Positions 53,350-61,638 are shown, counted from the first letter of the stretch. The stretch is DNA of 64,000 nt from Nocardioides sp. JS614 (GCF_000015265.1 NC_008697.1:124001-188000), one strand, 5' to 3'. The notes: generated by a model from the letters alone, not told the origin. Program-made: numbers and translations.

Positions 53350-54033
53350 ATGCTCAAACGCGTCAAAGGCGTGCTACCTCTCAGCGCTGCCATCGCCCTC
53401 CTGGCCTTCGCATGGGTTGAGGTCTCACTGAACTTCACCTTCCATTGGGTGACCAGCGGAGACCTCGGCATCGGGCTCTCCTTGCCAAGCAACTTCCAAC
53501 TGGTCACTCCCGCCGCCTTCATCTCATGGGCAGTCTTCTTTGCCGCTGGCGCGGACGCGTCTGCTCTCAAGAAGACCGCCGCCAGCTCGATTGTCGGTGC
53601 CACGGCGGCACTCGCACTGATGCTTGTGTCGCCACACGTTGCGGGTCTGCCTGACTTCTGGGGCATCGCCCTCGTGCTCGCCGTCCTCGTCTTCGTTGCT
53701 GTCGTGCTTACCGTGGCGGGCGACTGGTACTACGTTCCCGGAGTGTTCGTCGCCTTCGCCGCAGTCGTCTTCTGGTGGTTCGCGACTGGCCTGGACGGCT
53801 GGGCTGAGAACGGCGGCGGTATCGGCAACTCTGTTGCCGCGCTCGGTAAGCCCGAGACAGCAGGCACCGGAGCGTTCGGAGGCGTGATCTCCACCCCTGC
53901 CGAGTGGGTCTACATCTCGTCTCTGGCGTCCCTCATCTGCGGCAGCTTCCTGGGCGTCGCGTCTGTGAAGCTCTCGTCCGCGCTGGGGCTCATGGCCGGA
54001 AGGAAGCCGAGTCTGGAAATGGCCGACGCCTGA
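53350..54033 (+). CDS. DUF1097-type integral membrane protein, right copy
   Basis: A 227-residue homologue of 4588-5268, with about six membrane helices and the same core (LNFTFHWVTSGDLGIGL; GTGAFGGVISTPAEWVYISS). ACAAAGGAATTGTC before ATG. Last gene of the right array and retained although the monooxygenase is gone, so its role is not tied strictly to EtnABCD. Confidence 0.75.
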   Translation: MLKRVKGVLPLSAAIALLAFAWVEVSLNFTFHWVTSGDLGIGLSLPSNFQLVTPAAFISWAVFFAAGADASALKKTAASSIVGATAALALMLVSPHVAGLPDFWGIALVLAVLVFVAVVLTVAGDWYYVPGVFVAFAAVVFWWFATGLDGWAENGGGIGNSVAALGKPETAGTGAFGGVISTPAEWVYISSLASLICGSFLGVASVKLSSALGLMAGRKPSLEMADA

Positions 54034-54418
54034 CCAGACGAGAGGGCTGTCCCTCGGTCCGGCTTGTTCCGGATCCGAGGGACAGCCCTGACGTTGTGCG
54101 CTCTTCGGTCACAGCAGGATCCGGGGACTGGGGCGCGTCCCCTCGTGAGGCTTGCGAGTCGTTGCCCGCCACCGCAAGACAGCAGGCCTCGCAGTTGTGG
54201 TTCGTCGACCGTGTGAACGGCATGTCCCAGAAGAGCTTCCACTCGATTGCCGGCTGGCCACAGGCAGTCCAGCCGGAACCGACTTGGCGGGCATGACGAA
54301 CCCCGAAGGGGGCCCAGCGGAAGTCGCCCGGCTCTGTCCGCTCAAACCGGCCGTTGCGTGATGTGACGAGCCACTTGGGGAACCGCATCTTGCGAACTGC
54401 CTTCGTGACATCAGACAT
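53990..54418 (-). CDS. Small conserved protein (WLVTSR family), second copy
   Basis: A 142-residue frame whose first 85 residues align with the 90-aa protein at 3491-3763: WLVTSR (16-21), WAPFGVRHARQVG, LFWDMPF, cysteine at 76. The C-terminal extension runs through a terminator and into the end of the DUF1097 gene on the other strand, so it is probably non-conserved read-through after loss of the original stop. GAGGGATCA before ATG 54418. Confidence 0.5.
   Translation of the reverse strand: MSDVTKAVRKMRFPKWLVTSRNGRFERTEPGDFRWAPFGVRHARQVGSGWTACGQPAIEWKLFWDMPFTRSTNHNCEACCLAVAGNDSQASRGDAPQSPDPAVTEERTTSGLSLGSGTSRTEGQPSRLVRRRPFPDSASFRP
54043..54089. terminator. Terminator after the right catabolic array
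   Basis: AGGGCTGTCCCTCGG (54043-54057) and CCGAGGGACAGCCCT (54075-54089) form a 15-bp perfect stem with a 17-nt loop, 9 bp after the DUF1097 stop. It could act in both directions. Confidence 0.8.
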
Positions 54419-54732
54419 TGATCCCTCACTCTCAGCGTTGGCGGGGACTCCGCCGTGGCCGCTGACGTTAGATCGAGGCTCCCTTCTGTTTCACGGTCCT
54501 AGCGGGGCCAAGAACGAGCCGGTCTTCGACCTGACGTGCCGCCAAGCGAGGGCGCCTCCGTGGTCCCCTCCTGGTCCCGCGAACTTGTCCTCCCAGGCCC
54601 AATAACTGCCGCATGTTGACTCCACCGGGTCGTGTCGAGAGCTCGCATCGAAGCGCACCATCGACTCATCAGAACTTCCAAGAAGTAGGTGAACGAAGTG
54701 AGTGAGCACGAGCCAACAACAGCAGGGTCGCG
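54419..54732. other. 314 bp without a supported gene
   Basis: Only GC-driven open frames are seen. A GTG with AAGTAGGTGAACGAA in front (54698) opens a frame that does not continue into the next gene's frame. This may mark an old frameshift at the start of the 54733 gene. Confidence 0.35.
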
Positions 54733-55095
54733 GTGCCTCCGAACTTCCCCACGCGAGCGACGGCGTTGTGGATCGAGGCCTACCCACCGCCTCCCGACGC
54801 GAGTCGTCCGGAGCTCGTCAGGGTGTTCCATCTCCGGACACCGAGGACACGCCTCAGCAAGGGGGTGGCTCGGATGTTCACATCGGATGGGTCGCTGAAC
54901 GAGGTTGCGCCCGATCTCCTGGCGGCCGTGCGTCGGGAACTGCTCAGGCTCGCGGACCAAGAAGACCACTTCGCATCCACGGAAGCAGCAAAGGTTCCCT
55001 ACTGGAGCCCCTGCCCGGCGTCAGTGGCCGGGCGCCGAGAGGCCGCTCGGGCACTGCGGGAGGACGCCGACCGCCTGCTCGGACGAGTCGCGTGA
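54733..55095 (+). CDS. Hypothetical protein
   Basis: A 120-residue protein, GTG start (GCAGGG site), with LWIEAYPPPPDASRP near the N-terminus and a helical C-terminus (VRRELLRLADQEDHF, REAARALREDADRLL). No family recognised. ATG 54874 is a shorter alternative. Coding character is moderate. Confidence 0.45.
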   Translation: MPPNFPTRATALWIEAYPPPPDASRPELVRVFHLRTPRTRLSKGVARMFTSDGSLNEVAPDLLAAVRRELLRLADQEDHFASTEAAKVPYWSPCPASVAGRREAARALREDADRLLGRVA

Positions 55096-55203
55096 TCGTC
55101 TGTTGAAGACGTAGGCCCAGGGCACCTTTAGCCCTCGAGCGGACAAGCCACGTCTTGCGATATATGCGTCCCCATTAGGGGCAGCCGATTAGAGGTGAAA
55201 GAG

Positions 55204-55461
55204 ATGTTCGAAGTCCTTCCTCAGAACCAGAAGTACTTGCACGACGCGTTCGGCTCGCCGATCACCGAGGGCTCCTGCGTCATGGACTACGACCACCAGG
55301 TCGGCTACGTCCGCCTCAACCTCGGTCACCACTGCTCGGGACCCGGCTCCGCCCACTGGGACGGTTGGTTCAACGTCACCCCTACCCGCAACGGAAACCC
55401 ACTGCGCGGCAAGGTCATGAACGGCGAACTCGTCCATGTCCTCTCCGGAGCCCGATCATGA
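55204..55461 (+). CDS. Small hypothetical protein, first of a conserved gene pair
   Basis: An 85-residue protein. GAGGTGAAAGAG before ATG 55204 decides the start over GTG 55195. It contains GSCVMDYDHQVGYVRLN and WFNVTPTRNGNPL. Resembles the gene at 29568 in layout and in the following partner. Unknown function. Confidence 0.6.
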   Translation: MFEVLPQNQKYLHDAFGSPITEGSCVMDYDHQVGYVRLNLGHHCSGPGSAHWDGWFNVTPTRNGNPLRGKVMNGELVHVLSGARS

Positions 55462-55598
55462 CCTGGCACATCGAGGTCGTCGACGCCAGCCACCTACAGG
55501 TCCTGCTCGGCACCATCCGCAACGGCGGAGGAACCATCACCAGCAGCCGCCCCTGCCCCGACGGCTACTCCATCACATACGTCACGCTCGACGAGTGA
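55458..55598 (+). CDS. 46-aa hypothetical protein, second of the conserved pair
   Basis: MTWHIEVVDASHLQVLLG then RNGGGTITSSRPCPDGYSI. Homologous to 29816-29956 over the full length, including the ATGA overlap with its upstream partner. Two diverged copies with equal length support a real gene. Confidence 0.6.
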   Translation: MTWHIEVVDASHLQVLLGTIRNGGGTITSSRPCPDGYSITYVTLDE

Positions 55599-56257
55599 GG
55601 CGAGGGCGAAGCCTTCGCCGGGTCAAACGACCCTTCGCGCCACTTGGAGTTGAAGGCCGGCCCACAACCAGAGCCCCTTCGCGGCGAACGCCGAGCACAA
55701 CGAGGGAGCCACGGCCGCTCCGACCGTCTTTTGATCTGGCCGTCGACTTCCGTACGAGCACGAGCGTGGTCGGCGTCTTCCACACAGCCACCGTTGTAAA
55801 CCACACCGTCCGCGCCGAGGATCGTGCCAGGCGGGCCGAACGAACATTCTTCGGCAGGATTGTCGTTTCCGTCGGACGCGGCCGATTGACACCTGGCCTG
55901 CTCGTCCGGCACTGAAGACCCCCTTCAGGCGGTGGCTCAGCATCGCCATCACCATCAGGCACGCGCTAGGTTGTTACAAGCCTGGTACAATTGGCCGGGG
56001 ATCATCGACGTTTGCGCAGGTCAGAGTGGGTCAGTCAGCAGTACTACGACCTGTAGTCACTTGTGCGCATAGAACCTCGAACTGGAGGGCTCAACTATGA
56101 GGGCCTCGCTGGTACCGGGGCCTTTGTCGTGTCTACGGCACGTTGAGCCTGCAGCGCAGGACATCGTGTCGTCTGAGAGTGCCGCTGACAGCCGATCGAA
56201 CTGTGCCAGGTGTTCGGCTCGGTTCGGCTAGCGCCTGGTGCAGGCGCCCAGGATAAG
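55599..56257. other. 659 bp without a confident gene
   Basis: No frame resembles a known protein. Near 56100 a possible 44-codon frame (ATG after GGAGGGCTCAACT, ending GCTCGGTTCGGCTAG) overlaps a hairpin AGGGCC...GGGCCT. I cannot tell a leader peptide or small RNA from chance. Confidence 0.3.
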
Positions 56258-57130
56258 TCATGTGGCGATGCTGACCGAGCCGTGGTGGTGGAGTGTGAGG
56301 AACCGTTCAGGGTCAGGGAGCTCGGTGCCGCCGGAGTCGATCCATTGAAGGCTTGATCTGCGGGCGCGTGTGATGAGTTCCTTGGCGTGGCTGAAGTCGG
56401 CTGCTGAAACTGCCAGTGGGCACAGTGGCGGGAGGAGCTTGATTGTGGTCGCGGCCTGCGTTGCGGCGATTTCGTGGATGAGCCGCTGCTCGATCAACAG
56501 GGTGAGCGAGTGGAGCGCCACTCCGGCCGCGGTTCGCGGCGCTCGAGACAGTGCGCAGGCGGCGCCGGTGGGAAGGACGTAGACAACTGAGGCGCCCAGG
56601 TCGACGGCTTGGGTAATGCCGGTGTGAGGCGCGAGCGCCCCGTCGATGAGGTGCGCCCCGGCATGTTCCACTGGCGGTAGCACGCCGGGGATGGCGGAGC
56701 TTGCGAGGACACCGGTTGCGAGGTCGCCGGTTGAGATCAGCACGTCGCGGCCGCTGAGCAGGTCGGCGGCGACGAGGTAGGTCGGCACATTCGCCTGGGA
56801 GAGGTCGGTGATGCTCGAATGGGTCTCGATGAATTGGCGAAGCTTGCGATTCGTGGTCACGGCAGGGCTGAAGCCGAGGAGTCCGCGCAGTACCTGACGG
56901 GCATCGACGGGGAAGATGTCGCTTCGTCGCAGACTGGTCCACACCGCGGCGAGCTCGGTCAGCGAGTCACTCGACATTCCGTGTCCGGCCACCCATGCGG
57001 CGTTGAGCGCGCCGCAGGATGTACCCATCAGCAGGTCAGGCTTGACACCTCGCTCGGCAAGAGCCTGCAGCATGCCGACCTGGACGGCACCGAGGCTTCC
57101 GCCACCGGTAAGAACGAACGCCGTGGTCAT
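56258..57130 (-). CDS. Patatin-like phospholipase family protein
   Basis: A 290-residue patatin-domain hydrolase. Oxyanion loop GGGSLGAVQVG (9-19), nucleophile Ser38 in GTSCG (G-x-S-x-G), catalytic Asp163 in LIDGALAPH. It would hydrolyse acyl lipids. ATG 57130 (AAGGGGACCACGCG) is preferred over 57154. No signal peptide. It lies downstream of the FolE/flavoprotein operon with a 61-bp gap. Confidence 0.88.
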   Translation of the reverse strand: MTTAFVLTGGGSLGAVQVGMLQALAERGVKPDLLMGTSCGALNAAWVAGHGMSSDSLTELAAVWTSLRRSDIFPVDARQVLRGLLGFSPAVTTNRKLRQFIETHSSITDLSQANVPTYLVAADLLSGRDVLISTGDLATGVLASSAIPGVLPPVEHAGAHLIDGALAPHTGITQAVDLGASVVYVLPTGAACALSRAPRTAAGVALHSLTLLIEQRLIHEIAATQAATTIKLLPPLCPLAVSAADFSHAKELITRARRSSLQWIDSGGTELPDPERFLTLHHHGSVSIAT

Positions 57131-57191
57131 CGCGTGGTCCCCTTCACTTTTCATCGCACCGACTCGTCTTTCAGCCGACTCGGTGCCCGGT

Positions 57192-58397
57192 TCACGCCGG
57201 GAGGGGCCTCGAGGTCGGCAAGGGGGATGCCGGGTTTCGGAGGTCGTCGTCGGCTTCGCGGCCGATCCATGAACGGATCGGGCCGATGGCGTCCCAGTCA
57301 TTGGTGTGCATGCCGGCCACGACGTGCTCGTCCTTGATCCAGAAGGCGGTGGTGACGCGGCTGGCGAAGTCGCCGCGGATCACGAGCTCGTCGTACCCGC
57401 TCGGGCCGACGTGTCCGACGTACTCCATGCCGAGGTCGTACTGGTCGGTGAAGAAGTAGGGCTGCCGGGTGTAGGGCTCGTCGTCGCCGAGCATGCTGCG
57501 GGCGGCGTGGCGTCCTTGGTGGATGGCGGTGTCCCAGTGCTCGACTCGGATCCGTCCGAGGAGCGGGTGGTCGTGGTTGGCGAGGTCGCCGGCGGCGTAG
57601 ACATGCGGGTCGCTGGCGCGCAACCTGGCGTCGACCAGGACGCCGTGGTCGGTGGCCAGCCCGGCCGCTGCCGCGAGGTGGTCGCTGGGTTCGGCGCCGA
57701 TGCCGACCAGGATCAGGTCAGGGGACAGCTCGTCACCGTCGGAGAGCCCGACGGTGGTCTGTCCCCGGTTGTGGTTGATCGCCGCGACCGAGGTCTTCAG
57801 CCGGAGGTCGACGCCGTGCTCGCGGTGCAGGTCGGCGAAGAGGAGACCGAGCTCGTCGCCCAGCACGTGAGCCAGGGGGAGGGCGGCGGGCTCGACGACA
57901 GTGACGGTGCCACCTGCCTCGCGTGCGGCCGCGGCGACTTCAAGTCCGATCCAGCCTGCGCCGATGATGAGAAGCCGTTCCGTGAGCCTGGCGTTGAGGG
58001 CGCGCGAGTCGTCGAGGGTGCGGAGGTAGACGACGTCTGCTCCGGAACTGTCAGCCAGCGGTAGGCGGCGCGGTTGGGCACCGGTGGCGAGGAGCAGGCG
58101 GTCGTAGGACAGCTGTCGATCACCCAAGGCCACGTGGCCGGTGTCCAGGCCGATGCCGGTGACCGTGGTGCCGGTGAGAAGGTCGACCTGCTGGTCGGCG
58201 TACCAGTGCGTGTCGTGGACGAAGACCGAGTCGGGGTCGGCGGTGCCGAGCAGGAGTCCCTTGGAGAGTGGCGGCCGTTCGTAGGGCGGGTGAGGTTCGG
58301 CTCCGATCAGGGTGATGTCGCCGGTGTATCCCTGAGTGCGGAGCTCTTCAACTGCGTTGGCGCCGGCGAGTCCGGCGCCGATCACGACGATGTTCAT
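57192..58397 (-). CDS. FAD-dependent ferredoxin/rubredoxin-type reductase
   Basis: A 401-residue oxidoreductase of the ferredoxin-reductase family (BphA4/PdR type). FAD loop VVIGAGLAGANAVEEL (4-19), PYERPPLSK, NAD loop LIIGAGWIGLEVAAAA, second FAD motif VYAAGDLANH, and a C-terminal reductase domain. It transfers electrons from NAD(P)H to a small iron-sulfur protein. The start overlaps the folE stop (ATGA), so it is cotranscribed with folE and the DoxX gene. Partner ferredoxin not encoded in the window. Confidence 0.87.
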   Translation of the reverse strand: MNIVVIGAGLAGANAVEELRTQGYTGDITLIGAEPHPPYERPPLSKGLLLGTADPDSVFVHDTHWYADQQVDLLTGTTVTGIGLDTGHVALGDRQLSYDRLLLATGAQPRRLPLADSSGADVVYLRTLDDSRALNARLTERLLIIGAGWIGLEVAAAAREAGGTVTVVEPAALPLAHVLGDELGLLFADLHREHGVDLRLKTSVAAINHNRGQTTVGLSDGDELSPDLILVGIGAEPSDHLAAAAGLATDHGVLVDARLRASDPHVYAAGDLANHDHPLLGRIRVEHWDTAIHQGRHAARSMLGDDEPYTRQPYFFTDQYDLGMEYVGHVGPSGYDELVIRGDFASRVTTAFWIKDEHVVAGMHTNDWDAIGPIRSWIGREADDDLRNPASPLPTSRPLPA

Positions 58398-59050
58398 GGC
58401 GTGCTCCTGGTGAGGGCGAGGAACTCAGCGCGGCTGCGGGGGTCGTCGCGGAGCCGGCCGAACAGTGCCGATGTCGTGGTGCGGGCGCCTGCTGCTCGGG
58501 CGCCGCGCAGGCTCATGCAGGTGTGCTCGGCCTCGATGACGACACCGACGCCGTGCGGCTGCAGCGCCTCTTGGAGGTGGTCGGCGATGCGTTTGGTGAG
58601 CCGTTCCTGCGTCTGGGGTCGGCGTGCGTGGAGGTCGACCATCCGGGCGAACTTCGACAGTCCCAAGATGCGGTCACCGGGAAGATAGCCGATGTGGGCG
58701 ATGCCGACGAAGGGCAGCATGTGGTGCTCGCACACCGACTGCAGAGGGATGTCCCTGACGAGGACGAGCTCGTCGTAGCCCTCGTCGTTGGGGAACGTGG
58801 TCAGCGCGAAGTCCGCTCCGCTGGTCATCTCGATCAGCGCCTGGGCCATGCGCCGCGGTGTCTCGGTGAGGTTCTCGTCGGTCAGGTCCAGCCCCAGGGC
58901 GGTGAGCAGGTCGGCGGCGGCCTGCTCCGCCGCGCCGGCGTCGATCTCGGGCCCCGGGTGCGTGACACGTGGCCGCCACCGCCGCGCCGCGACCTGGTCG
59001 ACAGCGGGGCCGGTTGCCCGGTCGGTGGAGATGGCGGCGGTGCTGGTCAC
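58394..59050 (-). CDS. folE: GTP cyclohydrolase I
   Basis: A 218-residue FolE. Zinc ligands Cys107 and His110 (SVCEHHMLPF) and Cys178 (EHTCMSLRGAR) are present, as are LSKFAR and RPQTQERLT. It converts GTP to dihydroneopterin triphosphate, feeding folate or pterin cofactors. GTG 59050 overlaps the DoxX-gene stop (GTGA). A divergent ~40-residue N-terminus is typical of actinobacterial forms. Being under a stress-type regulator suggests a conditional paralogue (inference). Confidence 0.93.
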   Translation of the reverse strand: MTSTAAISTDRATGPAVDQVAARRWRPRVTHPGPEIDAGAAEQAAADLLTALGLDLTDENLTETPRRMAQALIEMTSGADFALTTFPNDEGYDELVLVRDIPLQSVCEHHMLPFVGIAHIGYLPGDRILGLSKFARMVDLHARRPQTQERLTKRIADHLQEALQPHGVGVVIEAEHTCMSLRGARAAGARTTTSALFGRLRDDPRSRAEFLALTRSTP

Positions 59051-59475
59051 GCCGCGGCCTTGCCGCGGTCGAAGGCAAGGACAGCGAGGGCCAGGGCGCC
59101 GACGAGAAGACCGAAGTCGCGCAGGGCAATGTCGTAGTACTCGCCCATGGTCACCAGGTTCACGATGATCCCGGCCAGCCACCCCGCGACCAAGAGGGCG
59201 CCGTAGCGCGGCGCGATGGCGACGGCGAGGCCGGCCACGATCTCGATGACGCCCACGCTCAACATCGCCTGATGGGCACTGCCGGGGACGATGTCGTTGA
59301 TCCACGGCGCAAGGTACTGCTCCCAGTCGGTGAGAATCTCGGCGAACTTGTCCAGTCCGAACGCGATCGGGGCGATCGTGAAGACCGTGCGCAGCAGCAT
59401 GAAGGCCCGCTCGGCACCCACGCCGGTGGGACCGGCGCTCACGGGGGTTCCGGCGGGATTGGTGGTGGTGGCCAT
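59047..59475 (-). CDS. DoxX-like membrane protein
   Basis: A 142-residue protein with four membrane segments (about 28-46, 68-88, 92-112, 118-136) and a disordered Pro/Thr N-terminus. It resembles the DoxX/DUF4267 group of small membrane proteins linked to redox stress. AAAGGACTCTCTC before ATG 59475. First gene of an operon with folE and the flavoprotein reductase, controlled by the divergent regulator. Confidence 0.7.
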   Translation of the reverse strand: MATTTNPAGTPVSAGPTGVGAERAFMLLRTVFTIAPIAFGLDKFAEILTDWEQYLAPWINDIVPGSAHQAMLSVGVIEIVAGLAVAIAPRYGALLVAGWLAGIIVNLVTMGEYYDIALRDFGLLVGALALAVLAFDRGKAAA

Positions 59476-59487
59476 GAGAGAGTCCTT

Positions 59488-59555
59488 TCTAAAACAGAAG
59501 ATACTTTGAATTAGATCCCTGGAAGCCTCTTGTGTCAAGAGAATTCTGTTTTAGA
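59488..59555. promoter_or_regulatory. Divergent promoter with a 12-bp inverted-repeat operator
   Basis: TCTAAAACAGAA (59488-59499) and TTCTGTTTTAGA (59544-59555) are exact inverted copies 44 bp apart, one next to each gene. A minus-strand TTGACA (-35-like) lies between them. The symmetry suggests the adjacent regulator binds both sites and controls both promoters. Confidence 0.7.
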
Positions 59556-59563
59556 CTTCCGAT

Positions 59564-60280
59564 ATGGACTTGAGCACGCAGGCCGCCGGCATCGGGACCC
59601 TCGCCGATGAAACCCGCAGGGCGCTGTATGAGTACGTGTCCGGGCAGCCCGAGCCGGTAGGCCGCGAGCAGGCTGCGGCTGCGCTCGGGCTGGCCTCGCA
59701 CAACGTGAACTTCCACCTTGACCGGCTGGTGACCGAGGGCCTGCTGGAGGTGGAGTACCGGCGCCTGAGCGGAAAGACGGGGCCCGGCGCGGGTCGGCCG
59801 AGCAAGCTCTACCGCCGCGCCTCCCGGGAGTTCGCCGTCTCCCTGCCACCGCGACGCTACGACCTGGTCGGCGACATCTTGGCGGCCGCGGTGACCCGCG
59901 CCGCCGAGGGCGCACCCTTGGACCAAGCGCTGCACGAGTGTGCCCGCCGCCAGGGGCTGTCGCTGGGACAGGACGCAGAAGGTCTCGATCGCTCCGAGTC
60001 GCTCCATGCCTTGGCCGAGGTGTTGCGCAGCCAGGACTTCGAGCCACAAGTCCGAGACGACGAGCTGGTGCTCTCCAACTGCCCATTCGACACCTTGGCT
60101 CAGAAGCACACCGCGCTGGTGTGTGGACTCAACCAGGCGTTCGTGCAGGGAGTGGCTGACAGCCTCGACTCCGACATCACTGCGCACCTGGAGCCCGAGC
60201 CCGGCAAATGTTGTGTCAAGGCGCGGCCAGCATCGGCGTCCGTGCGCCGAGTCGTCGAGGACCCCGACCTCCCGTCATGA
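59564..60280 (+). CDS. ArsR/SufR-like HTH regulator with C-terminal cysteine cluster
   Basis: A 238-residue winged-helix regulator. The HTH region is AAAALGLASHNVNFHLDRL. The C-terminal domain carries NCPFDTL, then VCGLNQ and GKCCVKA, a C-x13-C...CC arrangement resembling the FeS-binding site of SufR-type regulators. It is probably a redox or iron-sulfur-sensing repressor of the DoxX-folE-reductase operon and itself, through the 12-bp repeats (inference). Confidence 0.82.
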   Translation: MDLSTQAAGIGTLADETRRALYEYVSGQPEPVGREQAAAALGLASHNVNFHLDRLVTEGLLEVEYRRLSGKTGPGAGRPSKLYRRASREFAVSLPPRRYDLVGDILAAAVTRAAEGAPLDQALHECARRQGLSLGQDAEGLDRSESLHALAEVLRSQDFEPQVRDDELVLSNCPFDTLAQKHTALVCGLNQAFVQGVADSLDSDITAHLEPEPGKCCVKARPASASVRRVVEDPDLPS

Positions 60281-60480
60281 CCGACACGCGCGACAACCCG
60301 GCAGAGGTGGTCCGCCGGTGGGAGGCCTCCGGCGGCCACTGGCGTGTACTGCGTCGATCCGACACGTCGATCGTGCTGGGCCTGTTCAGCTGCGACGGTG
60401 GGGAGGAGATGCAGCGCCTCACCGCGACCACCGCGGACCTGGACGCTTTCCTTGCCTGCCGGACCCGCAGTGACGACTAA
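60277..60480 (+). CDS. Small conserved-looking actinobacterial protein
   Basis: A 67-residue protein starting at an ATGA overlap with the regulator stop. Sequence features: RRWEASGGHWRVLRRS and LFSCDGGEEMQRLT. The style is common in actinobacteria but no function is known. Coupling suggests a role with the regulator. Confidence 0.65.
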   Translation: MTDTRDNPAEVVRRWEASGGHWRVLRRSDTSIVLGLFSCDGGEEMQRLTATTADLDAFLACRTRSDD

Positions 60481-60513
60481 CTGTGTGCTCCACAGCAGCG
60501 CCTCAGGAGGGTG

Positions 60514-60747
60514 TCAGCCAGAGTCCTCGGCCAGCAGTTCCAGGAGCGTTTCAGCTTCCTCCGCGCAGGCGCCACAACCGGTCAGGTGCGCGCGCATGGC
60601 CGCGTCTTGATAGTGCGGATCACCCAAACGCCGCTCGACGTATTGGTCGAGGCGGGCGAAGCAGTCGTCGCAGGACAGGTAGGGGCTGGTGTCAGCCAGG
60701 AGCCCGGCGATCGACTGGGCCGACAGCCCCGAGGCAGCGTTGTTCAT
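60514..60747 (-). CDS. Zinc-finger anti-sigma factor
   Basis: A 77-residue protein with CDDCFARLDQYVE and AHLTGCGACAEE, the His-x3-Cys-x2-Cys signature of ZAS-type anti-sigma factors, with no membrane segment. It overlaps the sigma-factor stop by 4 bp. Expected to bind and inhibit the sigma factor encoded just upstream. Confidence 0.82.
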   Translation of the reverse strand: MNNAASGLSAQSIAGLLADTSPYLSCDDCFARLDQYVERRLGDPHYQDAAMRAHLTGCGACAEEAETLLELLAEDSG

Positions 60748-61397
60748 GGGGTGCTCCGATTCGAGTTCGTTTCGAGGTGGCCCTGGGCGGTGAGCGCGCT
60801 GCGCAACCGCCGGCGGGCGTCGTGCAGCGTCTTGTACAACGCGTTGCGCGTGGTGCCGAGCCGGTCGGCCAGAACGTCGATGGGCACCTCTTCCACCAGT
60901 AGTGCCAGGGCCACCCGGCGCTGGTGCGGCGTCAGGGCCGACCCGATGGCTTCGCGCACGGCGCGGGCTAGCTGAGCGGCCTCACTCAGGTCCGCCGGGG
61001 TCGGCGAGGTGTCAACCAGCGGGAGGGTGTCGGGCAAGGGGACCTCGCGGTTGCGCCAGGCCTGGCGGCGTACCGCGACCCCGGCGTGGTAGATCCCGAA
61101 CTTGTACGCCCAGGTCGTGAAACGGCTCCGTCCCTCGAAGCCAGCAAGCTGACGTAGGACCGCCACCAGGGCGTCGTCAGCAGCCTGTTGCGCAAGGTCT
61201 TCCAGATCGCCGGGACCGGCACCGGGCAGCAGGTCACGCAGCCGCCATACCTGGTGACGGCTCGCCCGCAGCAGCACGTCGTGCAGACGCCGCAGGGCCA
61301 GCTGACCGGCCCGGCCGCCCCCGGTGAGATCGGCTGCCCAAGCCTCCTCCGTCGGCGCCGGCGCCACGTCGGCGGCTGCCGGGTTCACGGTCGTCAT
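60744..61397 (-). CDS. ECF RNA polymerase sigma factor
   Basis: A 217-residue ECF sigma. Region 2 contains DLEDLAQQAADDALVAVLR and FEGRSRFTTWAYKFGIY; region 4 contains LTPHQRRVALALLVEEVP and DRLGTTRNALYKTLHDARRR. Middle gene of a three-gene operon (79-aa protein, sigma, anti-sigma), all with ATGA overlaps. Its own operon and the divergent one carry matching promoters. Confidence 0.9.
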   Translation of the reverse strand: MTTVNPAAADVAPAPTEEAWAADLTGGGRAGQLALRRLHDVLLRASRHQVWRLRDLLPGAGPGDLEDLAQQAADDALVAVLRQLAGFEGRSRFTTWAYKFGIYHAGVAVRRQAWRNREVPLPDTLPLVDTSPTPADLSEAAQLARAVREAIGSALTPHQRRVALALLVEEVPIDVLADRLGTTRNALYKTLHDARRRLRSALTAQGHLETNSNRSTP

Positions 61398-61633
61398 GAC
61401 CGGTCCTCACCGGGCAGCGGGCCCGCGATGCGCACCGCCAGGGCCGGTGGACAGCCCAGGTCGACCAACTCCAGCAGCGCATGCAGATCGAAACGCGGAT
61501 CGGCTGCCACTGCGGCCGCAAGCGCCGTGGGGAACCCGGCCTCGAGCAGCCGGCAGCGGCGCCATGCCCGCACATCAAGCGGCGGCCCGGTACCGCACCC
61601 AGGTGCAGCCTCGTGGGCCTTGTGAAGAGTCAT
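61394..61633 (-). CDS. 79-aa hypothetical protein heading the sigma operon
   Basis: Starts MTLHKAHEAAPGCG and continues with RRCRLLEAGFPTALAAAVA and a helical C-terminus (LLELVDLGCPPALAVRIAG). ATG 61633 lies 6 bases after the conserved promoter block, so the message is probably leaderless. The longer upstream frame would cross that promoter. Unknown function, perhaps modulation of the sigma system. Confidence 0.65.
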   Translation of the reverse strand: MTLHKAHEAAPGCGTGPPLDVRAWRRCRLLEAGFPTALAAAVAADPRFDLHALLELVDLGCPPALAVRIAGPLPGEDRS

Positions 61634-61638
61634 ACCTA

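Larger units (their letters stand above)
33362..54033. repeat. Right arm of the imperfect inverted duplication
   Basis: Gene order mirrors 4588-28046: MEDS, PucR-type (IS-split), aldehyde dehydrogenase, APS reductase, xcbE-D-C-309aa-B, CoADR, SDR, CoA-transferase alpha/beta, acyl-CoA synthetase, etnE (frameshifted), DUF1097. Missing: etnABCD, the 163-aa and cysteine-rich genes. Added: IS3 element, LLM oxidoreductase gene. Confidence 0.9.

Noticed and set aside
55565..55962. Overlapping 110-126-codon minus-strand frames
   Set aside because: Low-complexity Arg/Ser-rich composition and no start signal; treated as non-coding.
56090..56230. tRNA or small RNA in the gap before the patatin gene
   Set aside because: A hairpin is visible but no cloverleaf or conserved loop could be drawn.
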